Positions 33,093 through 39,855 of a stretch of 64,000 nucleotides of DNA are shown one piece after another. Source of the DNA: Streptomyces griseoloalbus (GTDB lineage Bacteria; Actinomycetota; Actinomycetes; Streptomycetales; Streptomycetaceae); the NCBI GenBank assembly GCA_014650015.1, contig BMUD01000002.1:124001-188000 (forward strand), written 5' to 3'. The position numbers were made by a program, and so were the translations under genes. The notes under the pieces were generated by a model that saw only the letters and a program-made list of their open reading frames with translations, made no database searches and had not been told where the DNA came from. Every line of letters starts with the position of its first letter. Positions within the stretch are counted from its first letter, which is position 1.

Positions 33093-34195
33093 GTGAACGC
33101 GGCCGCCGAGTCCAGGAGCGCCACCAGCAGGGGGCACCGGAACGCACCGCTGACCCCCGAAGGACGTCTGCGCTTGTGCCTGCGGATCGACGCCGGACGT
33201 CCGATCGCGCACGTCGCTGCGGAAGCCGGGATCTCACGCCGCTGCCTGGCCAAGTGGTACGCCCGCTGGCGGGCGCACGGCGAGAACGGACTGCTCGACC
33301 ACTCCTCCCGCCCCGCTACCAGCCCCGCCCGCACCCCCGAGGACATCGCCGACCTGGTGGAGGCACTGCGGCGGCGGACCAAGCACGGGCCAGCCCGGCT
33401 CGCCGCCGACCTACAGCGGCTGCACGGCGTCACACTCGCGCCGGCGACCGCCCACCGCATCCTGGTGAGGCGAGGACTCAACCGGCTCCGGGACCTCGAC
33501 CCACCGACCGGCGAGCAGCTGCGCGAGGTCATCCGCTACGAGCACGACCGGCTCGGCGACCTGGTCCACGTCGACGTCAAGAAACTCGGCCGCATCCCGA
33601 CCGGCGGCGGCTGGCGGATGCACGGCGTCGGCACCGAGTCCGCCCGCGCCTCCAAACGCACCGGCCCCGACACCGGCAAGGTCGGATACACGTACCTGCA
33701 TTCGGCGCTCGACGACCACTCCCGGCTCGCCTACACCGAGGGCCTGGACGATGAGAAGGCCGTCACCGCGGTCGCCTTCTGGCACCGTGCCGTTGCCTTC
33801 TTCGCCGCCCGCGGCTCACACCGATCCGCCGCTGCCTCACCGACAACGGTGCGTCCTACCGGTCTACGACCTGGGCTGACGCGCTCGCCGCGACCGGCAC
33901 GAAGCACAAGCGGACCAGGCCGTACACGCCGCGCACGAACGGGAAGGTGGAGAGGTATAAGGGGACGTTCTCCCGCGAGTGGGCGTACGTCCGCGACTGC
34001 ACAACCGAGCGTGACCGACGCGTCGCACTCGTGGAGTTCGTGAACTACTACAACCACGAGCGGCCGCACGCCGCGCTCGGCGGCCGACCGCCCATCAGCC
34101 GGACCGCCGGGAGCGACTACCGGATCGTCTTTGACCAGCCGCCCGAACCACTCTCGGACATCCCGCAGCAGCTCACCTTCGAGGACTTCGTGTAA
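33093..34195 (+). pseudogene. IS481-family transposase with a frameshift
   Basis: The first part (LTPEGRLRLCLRIDAGRPIA, HVAAEAGISRRCLAKWYARW, LVHVDVKKLGRIPTGGGWR) and last part (NGKVERYKGTFSREWAYVRD, VNYYNHERPHAALGGRPP) are in different frames. One base is missing near 33815: the reading TRGS replaces the expected RGITPIRRCLTDNGASY. The DDE residues are D in HVDVKK, D in CLTDNG and E in KVER. GTG 33093 is the likely start, 49 bases after the VOC stop. An inactive copy. Confidence 0.85.
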
Positions 34196-34309
34196 CCAAG
34201 ACCCCGAGCCACCACACTTAACTGGCTCTTCCTGCCCGGGAGTTACACCACTCACCGTACAGACCCGCACTCCGTCAGCGTCCCGCACCGCCTCACTGTG
34301 TGGGGCCGG

Positions 34310-34831
34310 TCAGGCGGCCGGCACGGTGCCGGGCTGGTCATGCACGTTTGCTACCGCGCTGATCTGATCTGTGCCCGCCTGGGTGAGGAAGACCCACGTC
34401 CCGTAGACGCCCCACATGAGGCCGAGCAGCGAACTCGCGGCGTAGAAGCCCATTCCGTTGGTGGAGCCGACGGTGGCGAACAGTCCGGCGGCGGCGATAC
34501 CTGCCGCGAACACGACGAGCGCGACGACGAGGATGGGCCGCGCATGCTGGGACGTGCCACGGCGGGCTGCGTGGTCGAGCACCGAGAGCAGACTTGCGCT
34601 TGCTGCTGCGGCGACCAACAGTTCGACCCCGAGCGCCCAGGTTGGTTGTGGCAGGGTGACCAGCGATGCGGTGACTGTGGTTGTCAGGAACAGGGAGACG
34701 GTTTGCGCGGCGCGGTTGCGGTATTCCTGGGAGGTGGCGACGACGTCGAAGCGGAAGGCGACGACGATGAAGGTGAGGCCGGTGAGGCCGGCGGCGCTTC
34801 CGCCGACGGTTGCGGCGAACGTGGTCCACAT
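34310..34831 (-). CDS. Small integral membrane protein
   Basis: A 173-residue protein with about five hydrophobic helices: residues about 5-25 (TFAATVGGSAAGLTGLTFIVVAF), 40-62, 65-85, 95-115 and 120-140. Only a short hydrophilic N-terminus and C-terminus flank them. No family motif was recognised. ATG 34831 is preceded by AGGAG; the open frame further upstream is hydrophilic and unlikely to be real. It lies between the IS481 remnant and the hydrolase gene and is on the same strand as the hydrolase with a 97-base gap. Confidence 0.7.
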   Translation of the reverse strand: MWTTFAATVGGSAAGLTGLTFIVVAFRFDVVATSQEYRNRAAQTVSLFLTTTVTASLVTLPQPTWALGVELLVAAAASASLLSVLDHAARRGTSQHARPILVVALVVFAAGIAAAGLFATVGSTNGMGFYAASSLLGLMWGVYGTWVFLTQAGTDQISAVANVHDQPGTVPAA

Positions 34832-34928
34832 GGCGGTTGCTCCTGTGCGATCCGTGCTGGGGTGGAAGGTCTCGGTGCGATGAAGTGAGGTGGGCGGCGG
34901 CCGTCGCGCCGCCGCCCACCTCGCGGAA

Positions 34929-35903
34929 CTACCTTGTTTCGACCTTGGCCATCGGGTCTTCACCGTTCTCCAGGGCGTTCACCGCGTTCTTCCAGGACGG
35001 GTCGGCCGAGTAGAGCTGGCTGCGCAAGTAGGCCCACACGAGAGCCCGCAGAGTCGCCACGCGCTCGGGATTTTCGTCGTTCGTCTCTGCCGCGTCGTAT
35101 CCGGATATGCCACCGAAGATGTGACCAGCGCCGTACATGGTCACCATGGTTTTGTTGCCGCCGGGGCTGGCCGAGTAAGCGTCAGCACGGTAGCTGAGCC
35201 GATTGGAGAAGTTGGGGTTGAGGTCCTGATCGCCCACGATGATCAGGCCGGTGCCTGTCATCTGCTCGAAGTCGGTGTAATACAGCACCGTGTAGTTCGT
35301 CTTGGCCCACTCGGCGAAGTGCTCGTCGTTGCCGATGCCGGGAGCTCCGATGAGCACTCCCGCCTTGACACGGGAGTCGGAGAGGTCCTTCGGCCGGTCG
35401 TCGTCCGGGTCCAGCATCTGGGCTCCGAGGAGGAGGGAGACGGTGTTGCCGCCCAGGGAGTGTCCTACGGCACCGACGCGGTCCCTGTCGATCCGCCGTT
35501 CGGCAAGACCAGGGACGGCGACCTCGATGTCGTCGAGGCGGTCGAGGATGTTGTGCATGTCGGTGGCGCGGTCACGCCAGAACAAGGGCGCGTCCTTGAG
35601 GTCGGTGTCGCGCAGACCGAGGGCCGTCGAGTCCAGGTGGGTCGGCTGGATGACCGCGAACCCGTGGGCGGCGAAGAAGTTCGCCAGCGGCCCGTAGCCG
35701 TTGTAGGAGGACAGGAAGTTCGCCAGCCCGTGCCCGTGGGACAGGAGGATGAGCGGCAGGTCGGTGCCGGTCGCGGGGATCGACACCTTGACCTCCAGCG
35801 GCACGGGCCGGCCGGGAACGTCGAGGGTGACCGGGTGGTAGGTGAGGACGGGTTGCGAAGCGTTGACCGGAATGTTGGCGGCGTCGCTGTACGGCTTGCT
35901 CAT
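34929..35903 (-). CDS. Alpha/beta hydrolase (chlorophyllase/lipase-like)
   Basis: A 324-residue alpha/beta hydrolase. ILLSHGHGLANF forms the oxyanion region, GAVGHSLGGNTVSLL the nucleophile elbow (serine in GHSLGG), and GLIIVGDQDLNPN the acid strand; the likely catalytic histidine is in GAGHIFGG. No signal peptide, so it is cytoplasmic. The chlorophyllase-like layout is common in actinobacterial esterases; substrate unknown. AAAGGG lies seven bases before ATG 35903. It is divergent from an AraC-family regulator, which probably controls it. Confidence 0.87.
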   Translation of the reverse strand: MSKPYSDAANIPVNASQPVLTYHPVTLDVPGRPVPLEVKVSIPATGTDLPLILLSHGHGLANFLSSYNGYGPLANFFAAHGFAVIQPTHLDSTALGLRDTDLKDAPLFWRDRATDMHNILDRLDDIEVAVPGLAERRIDRDRVGAVGHSLGGNTVSLLLGAQMLDPDDDRPKDLSDSRVKAGVLIGAPGIGNDEHFAEWAKTNYTVLYYTDFEQMTGTGLIIVGDQDLNPNFSNRLSYRADAYSASPGGNKTMVTMYGAGHIFGGISGYDAAETNDENPERVATLRALVWAYLRSQLYSADPSWKNAVNALENGEDPMAKVETR

Positions 35904-36159
35904 CGGAGCCCTTTCGAGATCGGTGTTGACATAGCGCCTGTCGTAACCGGCGGTAGGCATGGAATCGGGGGTCGTGGCCGCGAGCCTGATGGGCCAGGGA
36001 CGGCCGCCCGGCACCTGGGTCGGTGTGGACGGCGATCTCCGCGGCGGTGCACAGATCTCGTCAGGTGTTCGTCCCGCGGTCTGACGGCAGGGGGAGGGCG
36101 ACTGGCTCGACCATCGACTGTCATGCCTCCCTAGCCCGACGGGTGCACTTGTCTACCGG

Positions 36160-36200
36160 AAACTGTAAGATCAATCGAACAAACTGAACTAGGGCGAAAG
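36160..36200. promoter_or_regulatory. AT-rich control region between hydrolase and AraC genes
   Basis: The gap just before the AraC start has the motif AAACTG twice (in GGAAACTGTAAG and ACAAACTGAAC), spaced about 23 bases. Direct repeats of this kind are usual for AraC-type binding. No consensus promoter could be fixed. Confidence 0.35.
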
Positions 36201-36204
36201 TGAC

Positions 36205-37017
36205 ATGGCTGAGTCCGCAACCGATGGGCGTCGCAGAAGAGCACGGTTCGGAGTCGAGAGCCTGGTTGTGCGCGCTGCCGATGGTGACTTCCCGACCGTT
36301 GTGAACGGCGGGTACACCGTCAAGATCACGCATGGCGGCTCCGCACCCCCTTTTCAGTACCTCGGGCGGACCCAGAGCCCCCCTGTTCCTGGCGCGGTGA
36401 CGGTGATCGAGCCCCATGAGGTCGTGAGCTGCCTCGAACAGGACAAAGCCGCCGCTGACGGCCAGGCCATTGTGCAACTGATGTTCCTCGACGCCGATCT
36501 CATGCCGGTCGGCACAGGCCGGCCGCGCTTTCACGAGGTGACCTATTCAGACCGCGGCCTCTTCGACGGCATCGCTGCGCTGCACAGGGATTTGGCGCAC
36601 GGCGAGGACGAGTTGGATCTCGAGTCGTCGCTGATCCGCTTGCTGAACGTTCTGCTCGCCAGGCATGCGGATGCTCCCGGCGCAGCGAGTCCGGCACTTC
36701 GTCCTCGAGCGCTTCGTCAAGTACGGGAGATGCTCCACAGCCAACTGAACTCCAACATCAAGCTCGACGACCTCGCGGCAGTCGCCGGTTGCAGCAAACG
36801 CCACTTGATCAGGAGTTTCCGGCAGGCTTACGGGGTTCCACCCCACCATTACCGGACCCTGTTGCGCTTGGCACGCGCCAAGTCCATGCTGGCAGCGGGA
36901 CGATCCGTGGCAGAGACCGCCGCCGAGCTTGGTTACTGTGACCAGAGCCAGCTCAATCGGCACTTCCGGCGGGAATTCGGCATGAGCGCAGGTGGCTATG
37001 CCAGAACCGTGCGGTAG
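36205..37017 (+). CDS. AraC-family transcriptional regulator
   Basis: A 270-residue regulator. The N-terminal domain (about 1-150) is cupin-like, ligand-binding. The C-terminal double HTH is at about 165-268: IKLDDLAAVAGCSKRHLIRSF (first HTH) and SVAETAAELGYCDQSQLNRH then FRREFGMSAGGY (second). ATG 36205 has a weak ribosome site. It is divergent from the alpha/beta hydrolase and is followed by a CRISPR-type array after 77 bases. Confidence 0.9.
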   Translation: MAESATDGRRRRARFGVESLVVRAADGDFPTVVNGGYTVKITHGGSAPPFQYLGRTQSPPVPGAVTVIEPHEVVSCLEQDKAAADGQAIVQLMFLDADLMPVGTGRPRFHEVTYSDRGLFDGIAALHRDLAHGEDELDLESSLIRLLNVLLARHADAPGAASPALRPRALRQVREMLHSQLNSNIKLDDLAAVAGCSKRHLIRSFRQAYGVPPHHYRTLLRLARAKSMLAAGRSVAETAAELGYCDQSQLNRHFRREFGMSAGGYARTVR

Positions 37018-37094
37018 GTAGACCTGCGATGTCTGGGCTCAACTGCCACCTTGCCGGCCCCCATGGGAAAGCGCTGACCGGTGGGCCGGGTCAC

Positions 37095-37280
37095 GTCCGC
37101 TCCGCACAGGCGGAGGTGAACCGAACCCGTCGCCGGGCCATTCCGTCTCGTACTCGTCCGCTCCGCGCAGGCGGAGGTGACCCGGCCGGATCCAACACGG
37201 ACGTGATCCCCCTCGTGTCCGCTCCGCGCAGGCGGAGGTGAACCGTTCTGCGATGCGCGGCAGCGTCGGGTCACGTCCGC
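37095..37280 (+). CRISPR. Orphan three-repeat CRISPR array (I-E-like), cut by an IS110 remnant
   Basis: Three 29-bp repeats at 37095-37123, 37156-37184 and 37217-37245 begin GTCCGCTCCG and end GAGGTGACCCG or GAGGTGAACCG. They differ by one base each: A for G in the first, C for A in the second. Two spacers are exactly 32 bp (37124-37155, 37185-37216). Each repeat has a 6-bp stem, CTCCGC with GCGGAG, around four bases. The next piece is only 29 bp (37246-37274), then GTCCGC (37275-37280) and the array stops, where the IS110 remnant starts. No cas gene or leader is in the window. Size and ends fit type I-E arrays of actinomycetes. Confidence 0.85.
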
Positions 37281-37291
37281 TTGCTCCTATG

Positions 37292-37444
37292 TCAAGCAGC
37301 TGCTGCGAGGTGGGTCTGTGGCTCCTCGACAGGGCGAGCGTCGCGGCGCAAGGCCCGGTAGACGACGTCGGAAAGCCTGCGTTTGAGGGCGCGGATTGAT
37401 TCGGTACTGGTGTCGCCGGCTTGACGGCGGCGCTGTAGGTAGTC
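37292..37444 (-). pseudogene. C-terminal remnant of an IS110-family transposase
   Basis: Fifty codons and a stop. The piece reads DYLQRRRQAGDTSTESIRAL then KRRLSDVVYRALRRDARP, the usual C-terminal end of IS110-type recombinases. It is cut on its N-terminal side at about 37442 by the IS3 terminal repeat. Its 3' side abuts the broken CRISPR repeat at 37280. IS110 elements have no terminal inverted repeats, so the exact end cannot be set. Confidence 0.7.
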
Positions 37445-38160
37445 GGGCCTTGACCCGGAATCTTGGACACGGGCTATGCGGCTTGGGCCAGGGTAGTTGA
37501 TGTTGTGTCGAGTGCTGTCTCGTAGGCGATGGGACTGTGTTGTCCGAGGCGGGAGTGACGGCGTCGGGTGTTGTAGCGGTGCAGCCAGCGGAACGCGTCG
37601 AGGCGGGCCTCGCGCTCGCTGGGCCAGCGCTTTCGGCCCTGGAGCGTCTCGCGTTTGAAGGTCGCGTTGAAGGACTCGGCGAGTGCGTTGTCGGCCGAGC
37701 TGCCGATCGCGCTCATGGACTGACGGACGCCGGCTTGGCGGCAGGCGTCGGCGAAGGCCCGGCTGGTGTATTGGGCCCCGTGATCGGTGTGCATGACCAC
37801 CCCGGTGAGGCTGCCGCGGGTTTGTTCGGCGGCGGCCAGGGCGTCGGTGACGAGGTCGGTGCGCATGTGGTCCGCGATCGCCCAGCCGGCCAGGCGGCGT
37901 GAGGCGAGGTCGATGACGGTGGCCAGGTAGAGGAACTTCCCGCCGTCCACGGGGAGATAGGTGATGTCGCCGACGTACTTCGTGTTCGGCTTGCGTTCCG
38001 TGAAGTCGCGGCCGATCGTCGCCTCGGGCCGCGACTGGTACAGCGCGACCGCGTCCGCCTTGAACTGCGGCGGATAGTTCTTCATGACCACGAGATGTCC
38101 GTTCTCAAATCCTCAGGATCCAGTGTCTCGTGTGTCCAGGATCAAGGGCCAAGGCCCGAC
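37442..38160 (-). mobile_element. Internally deleted IS3-family element with terminal inverted repeats
   Basis: The ends pair as imperfect inverted repeats of about 29 bases. The outermost eight (GTCGGGCC and GGCCCGAC) are perfect, and about 24 of 29 positions match overall. Total length is about 0.72 kb, against about 1.25 kb for a normal IS3 element. The single internal frame is an orfA-orfB deletion fusion. It may be a non-autonomous derivative that could move if a full copy supplies transposase. No target duplication could be recognised. Confidence 0.75.
37474..38091 (-). pseudogene. IS3 orfA/orfB deletion fusion
   Basis: The 205-codon frame begins as OrfA (MVMKNYPPQFKADAVALYQS then RPEATI) and passes, in frame, straight to the middle of OrfB: GRDFTERKPNTKYVGDITYL, HTDHGAQYTSRAFADA, and FNATFKRETLQGRKRWPSER. 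The rest of OrfA and the start of OrfB, several hundred bases, are missing. The first D, second D and E of the DDE triad (D in YVGDITY, D in HTDHG, E in LAESFNATFK) are still present, but the DNA-binding helix-turn-helix of OrfA is largely lost. Confidence 0.8.
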
Positions 38161-38183
38161 GGGTGATGACGTGGGATTTTAGT

Positions 38184-38450
38184 CAGCACCAAACCAGCAC
38201 GGGAGTCAGCACGGCACCGTCAAATCGTGCTGAACTACGCGTCCCGGACGGCACTCGTTTCGACCACCACCGGTCCCCTGAACCGCCTTTGCATGAGCTG
38301 GCATGGTGGCCGCGCGCATAGCCGACCCTCGAACTATGTTGCCCCGCCACATGTGCGCCTGACCTGCGGATTCCTACGGTGTGGCGACACGCAAACGTCC
38401 CCGTCACACCCCAGGAAGTGGTGCCGATGTCGTCGCCCGCAACCGCTCCA
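38184..38450 (+). repeat. MHS promoter/start segment also present at 30121
   Basis: This 267-base stretch is the counterpart of 30121-30387 without indels. It holds the upstream control region of the intact MHS transporter and its first eight codons. Confidence 0.9.
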
Positions 38451-39812
38451 CCGGCTCCGAACAACCTCAAGCGCATCGTCGCCGCGTCCCTCATCGGCAC
38501 CACCATCGAGTGGTACGACTTCTTCCTCTACGGCTCCGCCGCCGCGCTCGTCTTCAACAAGCTGTTCTTCCCGGACTCGGACCCGCTCGTCGGCACGCTG
38601 CTGTCGTTCCTCACCTACGCCGTCGGATTCGCCGCGCGGCCGCTGGGCGCGCTGGTCTTCGGGCACTACGGGGACCGGCTCGGGCGCAAGAAGCTGCTGG
38701 TGCTGAGCCTGTTGATGATGGGCGGGGCCACGTTCGCGATCGGGCTGCTGCCCACGCACGCCACCATCGGCAGCCTCGCGCCCGTGCTGCTCACCGTGCT
38801 GCGGCTGGTGCAGGGTTTCGCGCTGGGCGGCGAGTGGGGCGGTGCCGTGCTGCTGGTGTCCGAGCACGGGGACGCGCGGCGGCGCGGGTTCTGGGCCTCG
38901 TGGCCGCAGACCGGCGCGCCGGCGGGGCAGTTGCTGGCGACCGGCGTGCTGTCGCTGCTGACCGCCGTGCTGTCGGACTCGGCCTTCGGGTCGTGGGGCT
39001 GGCGGATTCCGTTCCTGCTGTCCGGGGTTCTGGTGATCGTCGGTCTGTGGATTCGTCTGTCCGTCGATGAATCGCCGGTGTTCAAGCAGGCTCTTGAGCA
39101 GGCCGAGGCCCGCAAGGCGGACGCCGACGCCGAACGGATGCCGGTCGTGGCGGTCCTGCGGCACCACTGGCGTGACGTGCTGGTGGCGATGGGGGCGCGG
39201 ATGGCGGAGAACATCAGCTACTACGTGATCACCGCGTTCATTCTCGTGTACGCCACCACCTCGGCCGGTGTGTCGAAACAGACCGCGCTCAACGCCGTGC
39301 TCATCGCCTCGGCGATCCATTTCGTCACCATCCCGGCCTGGGGTGCGCTGTCCGACCGGTGGGGCCGGCGTCCGGTGTATCTGATCGGCGCGGTGGGCGT
39401 GGGGCTGTGGATGTTCCCGTTCTTCGCGCTCATCGACACCGGCGGCTTCGGGAACCTGCTCCTCGCGGTGACCGTGGGCCTGGTGCTGCACGGGGCGATG
39501 TACGCGCCGCAGGCCGCCTTCTTCTCCGAGATGTTCGCGACCCGGATGCGCTACTCCGGTGCCTCCATCGGCGCCCAGTTCGCCTCCGTCGCGGCGGGCG
39601 CTCCAGCGCCGCTGATCGCCACCGCGCTGCTCTCGGACTACGGCAGCTCGACACCGATCGCGCTGTATGTCATCGCGGCGAGCCTGCTGACGGTCGTCGC
39701 CGTGGCGGCGGCCAAGGAGACCCGCCACCGTGACCTGGCGGAGGTCGCCCCGTCGGGTGACGCGGGTGGGCCGGCCGAGGCTCCGGCCCCGCAGGACGTG
39801 CGCACGGTCTGA
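38427..39812 (+). CDS. MHS-family (metabolite:H+ symporter) MFS transporter
   Basis: A 461-residue membrane protein with about 12 helices. The first segment has TTIEWYDFFLYGSAAALVF, the MHS lead; GHYGDRLGRKKLL is the loop 2-3 motif and WGALSDRWGRRPVY its repeat between helices 8 and 9. GGEWGGAVLL in helix 5 is a family signature. MHS proteins take up organic acids or osmolytes with protons. The next genes are a PucR-type regulator and a 3-hydroxybutyrate dehydrogenase, suggesting hydroxybutyrate or a related acid as substrate; this is inference. ATG 38427 has AGGAAG upstream. Confidence 0.9.
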   Translation: MSSPATAPPAPNNLKRIVAASLIGTTIEWYDFFLYGSAAALVFNKLFFPDSDPLVGTLLSFLTYAVGFAARPLGALVFGHYGDRLGRKKLLVLSLLMMGGATFAIGLLPTHATIGSLAPVLLTVLRLVQGFALGGEWGGAVLLVSEHGDARRRGFWASWPQTGAPAGQLLATGVLSLLTAVLSDSAFGSWGWRIPFLLSGVLVIVGLWIRLSVDESPVFKQALEQAEARKADADAERMPVVAVLRHHWRDVLVAMGARMAENISYYVITAFILVYATTSAGVSKQTALNAVLIASAIHFVTIPAWGALSDRWGRRPVYLIGAVGVGLWMFPFFALIDTGGFGNLLLAVTVGLVLHGAMYAPQAAFFSEMFATRMRYSGASIGAQFASVAAGAPAPLIATALLSDYGSSTPIALYVIAASLLTVVAVAAAKETRHRDLAEVAPSGDAGGPAEAPAPQDVRTV

Positions 39813-39828
39813 TCCGGTACGGCCCCGG

Positions 39829-39855
39829 CCCCCGTACGCCCCGCGTGTACGGGGG
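39829..39855. terminator. Bidirectional terminator between MHS and PucR genes
   Basis: CCCCCGTAC (39829-39837) pairs with GTACGGGGG (39847-39855) around a nine-base loop. It lies between the convergent stops at 39812 and 39856. Confidence 0.75.

Noticed and set aside
37063-37094. A fourth upstream CRISPR repeat or leader
   Set aside because: No repeat-like sequence is found 61 bases before the first repeat, and no AT-rich leader is seen.
37246-37274. A third full 32-base spacer
   Set aside because: It is 29 bases long before GTCCGC, so the array is damaged here; counted only as part of the broken end.
37474-38091. A normal full IS3 orfB
   Set aside because: Its start belongs to orfA and several hundred bases are missing, so it is a deletion fusion, not a complete orfB.
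38100-38180. tRNA gene or attachment site near the MHS gene
   Set aside because: No cloverleaf or CCA end could be built; the short CAGCACCAAACCAGCAC sequence alone is not evidence of an att site.
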